In this document: in pieces, positions 36,863-44,982 of the stretch
Position numbering within the stretch: the stretch's first letter is position 1
Layout: each line of letters begins with the position of its first letter
Assembly: GCA_031556475.1 (NCBI GenBank)
Contig: JAVBSY010000008.1
Span: 1 to 64,000 of the forward strand
Length of the DNA stretch: 64,000 nucleotides
Origin: Azoarcus sp031556475
GTDB lineage: Bacteria > Pseudomonadota > Gammaproteobacteria > Burkholderiales > Rhodocyclaceae
Direction of reading: 5' to 3'
Position numbers and translations under genes: made by a program
The notes under the pieces: model-generated
The model's input: only the letters and a program-made list of their open reading frames with translations
What the model was told of the DNA's origin: nothing
Databases searched by the model: none

Positions 36863-38608
36863 TCATGTGTGGCTACAAGAAATGACATGCTGAGCAATAC
36901 TGGACAGCGGCAATTTGGCCGCTTCGGTATCGCGACGTCCTTGATATTCAGCCACGCCTTCTTTCAGGCCACGCTCGCCGATCGTGATGCGGTGAGGGAT
37001 GCCGATCAGTTCCCAGTCCGCGAACATCACTCCGGGGCGCTCGTCGCGATCGTCGAGGACAACGTCAACACCTTCGGCAACAAGCGCGTCATAGAGCTTT
37101 TCGGCCTCGGTACGGACGGCCTCCGACTTGCCCCAGCCGACCGGACAGATCACTACCTCGAAAGGCGCAATGGCAGCAGGCCAGAGGATGCCACGAGCAT
37201 CGAAATTCTGTTCGATGGCGGCGCCGACGATACGGGTGATGCCAATGCCGTAGCAACCCATCTCGAAATGCTTGGGCTTGCCGTCTTCGTCGAGGAAGGT
37301 GGCATTCATCGCCTCGGAATACTTGGTGCCGAGGTAGAACACATGACCGACTTCGATCCCGCGTTGAATTGCGAGTGTGCCGCGACCGTCAGGAGACGGA
37401 TCGCCGTCGACGACGTTACGTAAATCGGCGACCAGTTCGGGCTCGGGCAGGTCGCGGCCCCAGTTGGCGCCGGTGTAGTGGAAATCCTCTTCGTTGGCGC
37501 CACAGACGAAATCAGCCATGTTGACAACCGTTCGATCGGCAACGACGCGAACCGGCTTTTTCGTGCCAATCGGGCCGAGATAGCCCGGCTTGCAGCCGAA
37601 GACATCCATGATTTCGGACTCGGAAGCGAAACGGAAGCCATTTTTCAAGCCATCGATCTTGCTCGCCTTGACTTCGTTCAGATCGTGATCGCCGCGCACC
37701 AGAAGCAACCACGTCGTGCTCTGTGCGACTTTGCCGGCATCGTCGGCTTCCTCGCTGACAAGTACCAGCGACTTCACCGTGGACGTCAAGGGCAGACCGA
37801 GCAGTTCGGCGACCGCTCCGCAAGTTTGCCTGCCCGGCGTCGGTGTCTTGGCCAATGTGGCTGTGGCCGCGGTGCGTTCGGCCAACAGTGGCAGCGCCTC
37901 GGCCAACTCGATATTGGCGGCGTAATTCGAATCGGGGCAATAGACGATGGCGTCCTCGCCCGTATCGGCGATAACCTGGAACTCATGCGAACGATCCCCG
38001 CCAATGGCGCCGGTATCGGCCGCCACCGCCCGGTAAGCGAGGCCGATGCGGTCGAAGATACGGCTGTAGGCCCCATACATGCGTTCGTAGCTCTGTCCGG
38101 CGTGCTCCTCGGAGCGGTCGAAGGAATAGGCGTCCTTCATGGTGAATTCGCGTCCGCGCATGACGCCAAAGCGCGGTCTTCGCTCGTCGCGGAACTTGGT
38201 CTGGATCTGGTAGAAATTCTTCGGCAGTTGCCGGTAGCTTCGCAGTTCCTGGCGAGCGATATCGGTAACGACCTCTTCGGAAGTCGGCTGCAGAGAAAAG
38301 TCCCGGTCGTGCCGGTCCTTCAGGCGCAGCATCTCCGCCCCCATCTTTTCCCAGCGGCCAGTCTCTTGCCACAACTCGGCCGGTTGCACCAGCGGCATCG
38401 TGATTTCCAGCGCACCCGCCCGGTCCATCTCTTCACGGACGATGGCTTCCACTTTGCGGATGCTGCGCAACCCCATCGGCAGATAACTGTAAATACCCGC
38501 GGCAACCTTGCGGATCATGCCGGCGCGCAGCATCAGGTTCTGGCTGACGACTTCGGCATCGGAGGGGGCTTCTTTCAGGGTGGATATATGAAACTGGCTG
38601 GCGCGCAT
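36863..38608 (-). CDS. proS: Prolyl-tRNA synthetase
   Basis: A 581-residue bacterial-type class II ProRS with the motif 1 region near the N-terminus (IRKVAAGIYSYLPMGLRSIR), motif 2 (FRDERRPRFGVMRGREFTMKDAYSF), the editing insertion domain (about 220-405) and the C-terminal anticodon-binding domain. Motif 3 contains GCYGIGITRIVGA. Length is normal for the form with the insertion domain. It is divergent from rppH. Confidence 0.98.
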   Translation of the reverse strand: MRASQFHISTLKEAPSDAEVVSQNLMLRAGMIRKVAAGIYSYLPMGLRSIRKVEAIVREEMDRAGALEITMPLVQPAELWQETGRWEKMGAEMLRLKDRHDRDFSLQPTSEEVVTDIARQELRSYRQLPKNFYQIQTKFRDERRPRFGVMRGREFTMKDAYSFDRSEEHAGQSYERMYGAYSRIFDRIGLAYRAVAADTGAIGGDRSHEFQVIADTGEDAIVYCPDSNYAANIELAEALPLLAERTAATATLAKTPTPGRQTCGAVAELLGLPLTSTVKSLVLVSEEADDAGKVAQSTTWLLLVRGDHDLNEVKASKIDGLKNGFRFASESEIMDVFGCKPGYLGPIGTKKPVRVVADRTVVNMADFVCGANEEDFHYTGANWGRDLPEPELVADLRNVVDGDPSPDGRGTLAIQRGIEVGHVFYLGTKYSEAMNATFLDEDGKPKHFEMGCYGIGITRIVGAAIEQNFDARGILWPAAIAPFEVVICPVGWGKSEAVRTEAEKLYDALVAEGVDVVLDDRDERPGVMFADWELIGIPHRITIGERGLKEGVAEYQGRRDTEAAKLPLSSIAQHVISCSHT

Positions 38609-38746
38609 GTTTGGCGTTGGGATAAATGAGGATCAAACCATCGAATTCTAACGCACGGCCCCATGCACGCTCCAGACTCATGCTTTCCAAGCCACGGTAA
38701 GTGTGGAAAAATCCGACATAGTTCATTGAAATTTGAAGGTTTGATC

Positions 38747-39274
38747 ATGCTCGACCGTGAAGGCTATCGCCCGAACGTCGGCATCATCCTGGTTAATGCG
38801 CGTAACGAGGTTTTCTGGGGGAAACGCATCCGCGAACATTCCTGGCAGTTTCCACAAGGTGGCATCAAGCATGGCGAAACGCCGGAGCAGGCCATGTTTC
38901 GGGAATTGCACGAGGAAGTGGGATTGCGTCCGGAGCACGTGAAGATACTCGGCCGCACGCGAGGTTGGTTGCGCTACGACGTTCCAAAGCACTGGATCAA
39001 GCGGGAATGGCGTAACACCTACCGAGGGCAGAAGCAGATCTGGTTCCTGCTTCGCCTCATCGGGCGTGATTCGGATGTTTGCCTGCGTGCCAGCACGCAC
39101 CCTGAGTTCGACGCTTGGCGCTGGAACGATTACTGGGTGCCGCTCGACGCGGTCATCGAATTCAAGCGCCAGGTCTATCAACAGGCGCTGACCGAGTTGT
39201 CCCGCGTGCTCTTTCGCACCCGCCTGCATGAATTGCCGGAGTGCTACCGCCAAAGTTCGGCCCCGCCGGTTTGA
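38747..39274 (+). CDS. rppH: RppH, RNA 5'-pyrophosphohydrolase
   Basis: A 175-residue Nudix hydrolase that converts 5'-triphosphate RNA to monophosphate and so starts decay. The protein begins MLDREGYRPNVGIILVNARN. The Nudix box occupies residues 38-60 (Gly38, Glu44, Arg52-Glu53, Glu56-Glu57, Gly59). ATG 38747 follows an AAGG site. Placement beside proS is common in betaproteobacteria. Confidence 0.96.
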   Translation: MLDREGYRPNVGIILVNARNEVFWGKRIREHSWQFPQGGIKHGETPEQAMFRELHEEVGLRPEHVKILGRTRGWLRYDVPKHWIKREWRNTYRGQKQIWFLLRLIGRDSDVCLRASTHPEFDAWRWNDYWVPLDAVIEFKRQVYQQALTELSRVLFRTRLHELPECYRQSSAPPV

Positions 39275-39342
39275 TCCGCTCTGGCAGGGTGGGGCAGGGC
39301 CCCCACCCGATTTCACAGGCTTGCCCCTTTTATCGGAAGCGT

Positions 39343-39873
39343 ATGTTTTTTAATCGTTTACTGCCTTTTCTGGCTGTCGGAGCAGGCGCTTTTACCGCCA
39401 TTTCTGCGTACGCTGGTGGATTGCTCACCGATCCGGATCCGAATTGGAAAGAAGGGGAGTATGAGCTGCCGGCACCGCCCGCATCCGCTTCGCTGCAATC
39501 TTTCTTCGTAAGCAGTGCCTCGCCAAATCGTTTTTTCGTCGATCGCAACAGTCTTGCGGTCGGAGCAGATGGCGTTGTGCGCTATGTATTGGTGGTGCGC
39601 ACCCCCGGCGGTGCGGAAAACGTTTCTTTCGAGGGGATTCACTGCCAAACGTTTTCCTGGCGCATCTATGCACGCGGACGCTCGAACGGAGAATGGTCTC
39701 TGTTGAAAGACGATTCCTGGCGAGCCATTGTAGACAATACCTATAACCGGGAACGGGCCGCGCTGTTCAAGGATTACTTCTGCGACGGCAACGCGCCACC
39801 ACGGAATCGCGACGAGGTGCTTCGTCGTCTCCAGGGTAAATTCGACTACCTCGACCCAACAAAAGGGAAATAG
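39343..39873 (+). CDS. CNP1-like family secreted protein
   Basis: A 176-residue protein with a signal peptide (MFFNRLLPFLAVGAGAFTAI, cleavage after SAYA). It matches the betaproteobacterial CNP1-like family by FFVDRNSLAVGADGVVRYVL, VRTPGGAENVSFEGIHC and a conserved C-terminal cysteine (YFCDGNAPPRN). The function is unknown; it is probably periplasmic. It lies between rppH and coq7, three bases before coq7, so co-transcription is likely. Confidence 0.87.
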   Translation: MFFNRLLPFLAVGAGAFTAISAYAGGLLTDPDPNWKEGEYELPAPPASASLQSFFVSSASPNRFFVDRNSLAVGADGVVRYVLVVRTPGGAENVSFEGIHCQTFSWRIYARGRSNGEWSLLKDDSWRAIVDNTYNRERAALFKDYFCDGNAPPRNRDEVLRRLQGKFDYLDPTKGK

Positions 39874-39876
39874 GTC

Positions 39877-40497
39877 ATGATCGATGGCCTCATCATCGAG
39901 TTCGACAGGGCGTTGCGTACGGTCTTCGCTCCGGCACATTCGGTACGCACGACACCGGGTGGCGAGTTACCGGACGTTGCCTTGAGCGATAGCGAGCGAC
40001 GCCATGCCGCCGCACTGATGCGAATCAATCACTGCGGCGAGATCTGTGCCCAGGCTTTGTATCAAGGGCAGGCACTGATGTCCCGCGACAGCGCGATCCG
40101 CCAGGCCCTCGAGTCCGCATCGGACGAGGAAACCGAGCATCTGGCCTGGACGGAACGGCGCATCGCCGAACTGGGGGGACGCAAGAGCCTGCTGAATCCC
40201 CTTTGGTATGGCGGCTCGCTGGCGATCGGACTGCTTGCCGGAAAGTTCGGAGAGCGCTGGAATTTGGGATTCCTGGCCGAAACGGAGCGCCAGGTGGAGA
40301 TGCATCTGGAAAGGCATCTCGACAGCTTGCCGCCGGAAGACCAGAAATCGCGCGCCATCGTGGGCCAGATGAAAGTCGACGAAGCGGAACACGCCAGAAC
40401 CGCGGTTCGTCTTGGCGCTTACGATTTGCCGCTGCCGGTCAAGGCAGCCATGAAGCTTGCTTCCAAGGTGATGACGCATACCGCGTACCGTCTTTGA
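39877..40497 (+). CDS. coq7: Coq7, demethoxyubiquinone hydroxylase
   Basis: A 206-residue di-iron monooxygenase of ubiquinone synthesis, converting demethoxyubiquinol to the hydroxylated intermediate. Di-iron ligands are visible in NHCGEICAQALYQGQ, DEETEHLAW, the segment ETERQVEMHLERHL and VDEAEHARTA. It is membrane-associated through hydrophobic helices such as GGSLAIGLLAG. The length matches the short proteobacterial form. Confidence 0.95.
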   Translation: MIDGLIIEFDRALRTVFAPAHSVRTTPGGELPDVALSDSERRHAAALMRINHCGEICAQALYQGQALMSRDSAIRQALESASDEETEHLAWTERRIAELGGRKSLLNPLWYGGSLAIGLLAGKFGERWNLGFLAETERQVEMHLERHLDSLPPEDQKSRAIVGQMKVDEAEHARTAVRLGAYDLPLPVKAAMKLASKVMTHTAYRL

Positions 40498-40714
40498 GGA
40501 AGAAGAACAGGCGATGTGCCTCTCGGCCGTACTGTATGTCGGTCGTTCGATCTTGCAATGCAAAAGAAACGTTTTGTGAGCCAGGCAAAAATTTTATTTC
40601 AAGACACCTGTGATTTCTTTAACGGCACGTTTTTATTGGGACTTGGCGGAATTTAAAAATAAATAAAATTTATTTATATATCAAAATATTTATAGTGCAA
40701 TGCACAAAAAGAAC

Positions 40715-40743
40715 TTGCTTAGCAATAGGGGATTACGCATAAT
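40715..40743 (+). promoter_or_regulatory. Candidate promoter for the small RNA
   Basis: TTGCTT (40715-40720) and CATAAT (40738-40743) are separated by 17 bp, and the region just upstream (about 40,580-40,700) is strikingly AT-rich for this window. Transcription would begin near 40,750. The -10 is good; the -35 is weak. An alternative -10, TATAGT, lies at 40691-40696. Confidence 0.4.
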
Positions 40744-40749
40744 TCAGTC

Positions 40750-40881
40750 AGTCGGATCGCAAACGTTGAGAATCAAAATACGGCTAGCAACAAGGTCAGG
40801 CAACGTTGATCCAAAGGTGTCTCCTCCACCCTCCTCCTTTGGTGTGGATTTAACGCAGTCCCTAGGGACTGCGTTTTTTTT
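40750..40881 (+). ncRNA. Candidate trans-acting small RNA with anti-Shine-Dalgarno loop
   Basis: The coq7-rplM gap (40,498-41,010) holds no convincing gene. It does hold a stem CCAAAGG (40811-40817) with CCTTTGG (40836-40842) that closes an 18-nt loop made almost only of C and U. The loop contains two CUCC runs complementary to ribosome binding sites. A perfect terminator hairpin follows directly. C/U-rich loops of this kind are a known design of bacterial small RNAs that block translation. The 5' end near 40,750 is a prediction from the promoter; the 3' end is well defined. I cannot name a family. Confidence 0.55.
40852..40881 (+). terminator. Perfect intrinsic terminator of the small RNA
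   Basis: AACGCAGTCC (40852-40861) pairs with GGACTGCGTT (40866-40875) around a CTAG loop, and a run of eight T follows (40874-40881). It precedes the rplM promoter, so it ends a separate upstream transcript rather than coq7 alone. Confidence 0.85.
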
Positions 40882-40924
40882 CGTACCTTGGGATATAGTG
40901 GCCTACTTCATCGGCCAGGATTCA

Positions 40925-40954
40925 TTGACAGACAGGGCGGTGTCGTTCTATCAT
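40925..40954 (+). promoter_or_regulatory. Sigma-70 promoter of rplM-rpsI
   Basis: A consensus -35 TTGACA (40925-40930) and a -10 TATCAT (40949-40954) are spaced by 18 bp, about 57 bp before the rplM ATG. This is one of the clearest vegetative promoters in the window and suits a ribosomal protein operon. Confidence 0.75.
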
Positions 40955-41010
40955 CGCGCGCTTTCCGCTTGGTGGCCGTTTGCCAAGCCCGACAAAAACA
41001 GAGGTTCCGC

Positions 41011-41439
41011 ATGAAAACGTTTTCCGCCAAGCCGCACGAAGTCCAGCGTGACTGGTTCGTTGTCGACGGCACGGATAAGGTGCTTGGCCGTTTGGCATCT
41101 GAGATTGCCCGCCGTCTTCGTGGCAAGCATAAAGCCATATATACGCCGCACGTCGATACGGGCGACTACATCGTTGTCGTCAACGTAGACAAGCTGCGTG
41201 TCACTGGCAACAAAGCGCAGGACAAAAAATACTATCGGCACTCGGGTTACCCGGGCGGTATCTACGAAACGAATTTCACCAAACTGCAACAGCGTTTTCC
41301 TGAGCGCGTACTGGAAAAAGCGGTGAAAGGCATGCTGCCGAAAGGCCCACTGGGCTACGCCATGTTGAAGAAATTGAAGTGCTATGCAGGGTCGGCGCAC
41401 CCGCATAGTGCTCAGCAACCCCAAGTTCTCGAGATCTGA
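41011..41439 (+). CDS. rplM: 50S ribosomal protein L13
   Basis: A 142-residue L13, with N-terminus MKTFSAKPHEVQRDWFVVDG and the signatures LGRLASEIARRLRGKHK and PKGPLGYAMLKKLK. It assembles early on 23S rRNA and represses its own operon in E. coli. It is followed 13 bp later by rpsI, the usual pair. The first ATG of the longer frame was rejected because it lies upstream of the promoter. Confidence 0.99.
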   Translation: MKTFSAKPHEVQRDWFVVDGTDKVLGRLASEIARRLRGKHKAIYTPHVDTGDYIVVVNVDKLRVTGNKAQDKKYYRHSGYPGGIYETNFTKLQQRFPERVLEKAVKGMLPKGPLGYAMLKKLKCYAGSAHPHSAQQPQVLEI

Positions 41440-41452
41440 CAGGAGCCCACTA

Positions 41453-41845
41453 ATGGCTGTGACTTACAACTATGGCACCGGTCGTCGCAAAACCGCGGTT
41501 GCTCGGGTATTCATGAAGCCGGGTTCCGGCAAGATTGTCGTCAACGACAAACCCTTGGATGAATTCTTCTCGCGTGAAACAGGGCGCATGATCGTACGCC
41601 AGCCCTTGGTTCTGACCGGTAACGAGGATCGCTTCGATATCATGGTCAATGTCACGGGCGGGGGCGAGTCGGGCCAAGCTGGCGCGGTTCGGCACGGCAT
41701 CACCCGGGCTCTGATCGACTATAACGCTGAATTGAAGCCCGAACTGCGTACAGCGGGCTTCGTTACTCGCGATGCACGCGAGGTCGAGCGTAAAAAGGTC
41801 GGTCTGCGCAAGGCGCGTCGCCGCAAGCAGTTCTCCAAGCGCTGA
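41453..41845 (+). CDS. rpsI: 30S ribosomal protein S9
   Basis: A 130-residue S9 starting MAVTYNYGTGRRKTAVARVF and ending with the basic tail GLRKARRRKQFSKR that reaches the P-site tRNA. An AGGAG ribosome binding site precedes the ATG. It is the second gene of the rplM operon. Confidence 0.99.
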   Translation: MAVTYNYGTGRRKTAVARVFMKPGSGKIVVNDKPLDEFFSRETGRMIVRQPLVLTGNEDRFDIMVNVTGGGESGQAGAVRHGITRALIDYNAELKPELRTAGFVTRDAREVERKKVGLRKARRRKQFSKR

Positions 41846-41868
41846 GTTTGCTTGTTGCACGCATCGGC

Positions 41869-41895
41869 AAAGCCGTCCTTCGGGGCGGCTTTTTC
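41869..41895 (+). terminator. Terminator of the rplM-rpsI operon
   Basis: AAAGCCGTCC (41869-41878) and GGGCGGCTTT (41883-41892) form a stem with a stable TTCG loop, followed by T residues, 23 bp after the rpsI stop. Confidence 0.85.
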
Positions 41896-41997
41896 GTTAT
41901 GGCGCCTGTGGCTCCAGATCAAAGCTGGTAGGTGCGATAATGCCGGGCTGCCGTATGATTGTTCAAGCCAACTGGAAGTGAGCAGCAAGGAGAAAAG

Positions 41998-43026
41998 ATG
42001 ATCAAGGTGGGAGTGGTCGGTGGAACCGGATACACCGGTGTCGAGTTACTGCGTTTGCTTGCCCGGCATCCACAGGTTGAACTGGTCGCCATTACATCGC
42101 GTGGCGAGGCGGGCATGCCCGTTTCCGATATGTTTCCCAGCCTGCGCGGCCGCATCGGACTGAAATTCGTGACACCGCAGGATGCCGATCTGGCGCGTTG
42201 CGATGCGGTGTTTTTTGCCACTCCGAATGGTATTGCAATGCAGCAAGCGGCTGAGTTGGTTGCTGCAGGTGTGCGCGTGATCGACCTGGCCGCCGATTTT
42301 CGAATTTCCGACATCGCCGAATGGGAAAAATGGTACGGCATGAAACACGCCGCCCCCGATCTGGTGGCAGAGGCGGTATACGGCCTGCCGGAGGTTTCCC
42401 GCGAGTGCATTCGCAAAGCGCGTGTCGTCGCCAATCCAGGCTGCTATCCGACAGCGGTCCAGCTCGGTTTTCTGCCGTTGCTGGAAGCGGGGGTCGTCGA
42501 TACCGGATATCTGGTCGCCGACGCCAAATCCGGGGTTTCGGGGGCGGGCCGCAAGGCCGAGGTGCATGCCCTGTTCGCTGAAGCGGCGGACAGCTTCAAG
42601 GCCTATGGCGTGCCAGGGCATCGGCACTTGCCGGAAATCCGCCAGGGGCTGGGTCGCATGGCAGGCAAAGAAGTTGGCCTGACCTTCGTGCCGCACCTGA
42701 CACCGATGATTCGCGGCATCCATGCCACTTTGTACGCCAAACTGACCCAGGATGTGGATCTGCAGGCGCTGTACGAGCAGCGCTTTGCCGGAGAGGCCTT
42801 CGTCGACGTCATGCCGGCCGGCAGTCATCCCGAAACGCGCTCGGTGCGCGCTTCCAACCTGTGCCGTATCGCGGTACATCGGCCACAGGGGGGCGATACG
42901 GTCGTGGTCCTGTCAGTGATCGACAATCTGGTGAAAGGGGCGGCGGGTCAAGCGGTACAGAATCTCAATATATTGTTCGGTTTCGACGAACGGGAAGGCT
43001 TGGACATTGTGCCGGTGAGCCCATAA
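41998..43026 (+). CDS. argC: N-acetyl-gamma-glutamyl-phosphate reductase
   Basis: A 342-residue ArgC of arginine synthesis, reducing N-acetylglutamyl-phosphate to the semialdehyde with NADPH. The N-terminus MIKVGVVGGTGYTGVELLRL is the Rossmann loop. The catalytic cysteine sits in VVANPGCYPTAVQL, and GHRHLPEIRQ carries the conserved His. AAGGAG precedes the ATG. It is transcribed separately from rpsI because a terminator intervenes. Confidence 0.97.
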   Translation: MIKVGVVGGTGYTGVELLRLLARHPQVELVAITSRGEAGMPVSDMFPSLRGRIGLKFVTPQDADLARCDAVFFATPNGIAMQQAAELVAAGVRVIDLAADFRISDIAEWEKWYGMKHAAPDLVAEAVYGLPEVSRECIRKARVVANPGCYPTAVQLGFLPLLEAGVVDTGYLVADAKSGVSGAGRKAEVHALFAEAADSFKAYGVPGHRHLPEIRQGLGRMAGKEVGLTFVPHLTPMIRGIHATLYAKLTQDVDLQALYEQRFAGEAFVDVMPAGSHPETRSVRASNLCRIAVHRPQGGDTVVVLSVIDNLVKGAAGQAVQNLNILFGFDEREGLDIVPVSP

Positions 43027-43058
43027 GGGGAACTTGTCGGCCTCTGAATGATCCGATT

Positions 43059-43088
43059 TTGACGATAGCGGGGAGAAAGGTGCATTAT
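43059..43088 (+). promoter_or_regulatory. Candidate promoter of erpA
   Basis: TTGACG (43059-43064) and CATTAT (43083-43088) are separated by 18 bp, 30 bp before the erpA ATG. The -10 is only a moderate match. Confidence 0.4.
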
Positions 43089-43117
43089 CTCCAGTACCCC
43101 TTGACAGAGGAGAGCGT

Positions 43118-43468
43118 ATGAACGCAGTTGTAGATACCCCGGAAATCCTTATCTTTACCGACAGTGCGGCAAACAAGGTCCGCGAACTGATCGAGGAAGA
43201 GGGCAATCCCGACCTCAAGCTTCGCGTATTCGTAACAGGCGGCGGTTGCTCCGGCTTCCAGTACGGGTTTACTTTCGACGAGGAAGTAAACGATGACGAT
43301 ACAACCTTCGAGAAAAACGGTGTCAAGTTGTTGATCGACCCGATGAGCTATCAGTACCTTCTCGGTGCCGAGATCGACTACTCCGAAGGAATCGAAGGCT
43401 CTCAGTTCGTGATTCGCAATCCGAATGCGTCGAGCACCTGTGGTTGCGGGTCGTCTTTCACGGTCTGA
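43118..43468 (+). CDS. erpA: ErpA, A-type iron-sulfur cluster carrier
   Basis: A 116-residue A-type carrier that delivers Fe-S clusters to apo-enzymes. The three ligand cysteines are in GGGCSGFQYGF and the C-terminal STCGCGSSF. The acidic stretch FDEEVNDDDTTFE is typical of ErpA rather than IscA. Fe-S enzymes encoded in this window, such as the molybdoenzyme at 55,660, are plausible clients. Confidence 0.95.
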   Translation: MNAVVDTPEILIFTDSAANKVRELIEEEGNPDLKLRVFVTGGGCSGFQYGFTFDEEVNDDDTTFEKNGVKLLIDPMSYQYLLGAEIDYSEGIEGSQFVIRNPNASSTCGCGSSFTV

Positions 43469-43497
43469 GATAATTCGGATTCGCCGTAGAAAAAAAG

Positions 43498-43529
43498 AAA
43501 GGGGTGCGAAAAACGCACCCCTTTCCTTT
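43498..43529. terminator. Bidirectional terminator between erpA and the M23 peptidase gene
   Basis: AAAGGGGTGCG (43498-43508) and CGCACCCCTTT (43514-43524) form an 11-bp stem around an AAAAA loop. A T-rich run follows on the + strand, and the A-rich run to the left provides T residues for the convergent transcript. Confidence 0.85.
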
Positions 43530-43551
43530 TCAATGCGGGCAGAAAATCAGG

Positions 43552-44883
43552 TCAATCCGCAGCGGCGAGTTGAGTGTAGCTGCTCAGCAGCGCAAGGCGT
43601 TCCAACATGGGCGCAGTTGCCGTACGGAAGGTAGCAAGTTCCTGGGGGCCAAGCGGTTCCGCAGTGGGCAGCGCAATGCGCATGGGGTCCTTCGGTTCGT
43701 TGTTGATCCGCACCTCGTAGTGCAGATGCGCACCCGTTGCCCAACCGGTGGAACCCACGTAGCCGATGACATCCCCCTGATCCACCGACATGCCTTTCTT
43801 CAAGTTGCGCGCAAAACCGTTGAGGTGGGCGTATGCGGTGGAGTAACGGCCACGATGTCGCAGCACGATGATGTTTCCGTAACCATTTTGATTGCCGACG
43901 AACTCGACGGTACCGTCCGAGGTCGCTTTCACCGGCGTTCCGGTAGGAGCACCGAAATCGACACCGGCATGCGTGCGCCAGTTCTTGTGGATCGGGTGCA
44001 GGCGACGGCCGAAATTGGATGTAACGCGTGAAAACTCAAGCGGCGAGCGCAAAACACCCTGGCGCAGGCTGCGGCTATCGGCGGTGTAATACTGTTCGCG
44101 GCCCTCGGCGTTTTTGTAGAGCACCACGAGGTGCCGCTTGCCCTGGTTGATGAACTCGGCGGCGAGCACGCGGCCCGTGCGGACAGGAACACCGCGGTCG
44201 TAGAGGGTTTCATAGACCACGCTGAACTGGTCGCCACGGCGCAGGTCGGTATGGAAATCGATTTCCGTACCGAATATGTCGGCCAGTTTGGTTGCGACGG
44301 CATCGGGCATGCCGATGGCGTCGGCGGTACCAAATAGCGAAGACCGGATGGTGCCGGAACGCATTTCGGCAACGGCCGTCATGGTGTCCGCCGTATTTTT
44401 GCGCAAACGGAATTCGCTGCTCTCATTCCGCTCGATGATCAAGCGCTCCCCATCCTGGATGATGGGCAGGCTCAACTCGGCCATCGTGCCGTCGGGGTGT
44501 ATCGCCGCGGTGACCGAATGGCCTGCACGCAGTTGGCGCATGGCCTGCTTGCCTTCGGGAGTGCTCAGGAGGAAATCGATGGCGGCCTGATCGTCGATGC
44601 CCAGGCGGCGAAAAATCGTGCTGACGGTATCGCCCGGTTTCACACGGTCGTCATGCACGTAGGGCAAACTGTCGGGGGAGGCCAGCGCTTCAATCGAAGG
44701 TCGCAGCGTTTCCACGACCGACTGCACGGCAGCGGCATCGTTCGGATTCTGAGGTACGACCGCTGTTGCGGCAACGACGCCCAGAAGCGAGGTGGTAAAG
44801 ACGCCGGCAAGCAGCCAGAAACGTTTGCGACTGAAGAGACGAGCCGGGAGTTCGGCTAGAATTTCCCTTTTTTTGACCTGCAT
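43552..44883 (-). CDS. M23 family metallopeptidase (murein endopeptidase)
   Basis: A 443-residue cell-wall hydrolase anchored by an N-terminal hydrophobic helix (RKRFWLLAGVFTTSLLGVV). An OapA/LysM-like segment (VKPGDTVSTIFRRLGIDDQA) is followed by a C-terminal lysostaphin-type domain with HAGVDFGAPTGTPVKA and the catalytic HLHYEVRI. It resembles the MepM/YebA group that opens peptidoglycan cross-links for growth. The start MQVKKRE at 44883 was preferred to one 17 codons upstream. It is divergent from tyrS. Confidence 0.93.
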   Translation of the reverse strand: MQVKKREILAELPARLFSRKRFWLLAGVFTTSLLGVVAATAVVPQNPNDAAAVQSVVETLRPSIEALASPDSLPYVHDDRVKPGDTVSTIFRRLGIDDQAAIDFLLSTPEGKQAMRQLRAGHSVTAAIHPDGTMAELSLPIIQDGERLIIERNESSEFRLRKNTADTMTAVAEMRSGTIRSSLFGTADAIGMPDAVATKLADIFGTEIDFHTDLRRGDQFSVVYETLYDRGVPVRTGRVLAAEFINQGKRHLVVLYKNAEGREQYYTADSRSLRQGVLRSPLEFSRVTSNFGRRLHPIHKNWRTHAGVDFGAPTGTPVKATSDGTVEFVGNQNGYGNIIVLRHRGRYSTAYAHLNGFARNLKKGMSVDQGDVIGYVGSTGWATGAHLHYEVRINNEPKDPMRIALPTAEPLGPQELATFRTATAPMLERLALLSSYTQLAAAD

Positions 44884-44982
44884 CCCTGATCCGATCTCTT
44901 TTGTGTAGTCAAAAAATTTTGGCGATTCTAACAAAAAAGCGGGATGCGTTCGTGCGATAAATTTGTAAGTCTGGAGAAACGG

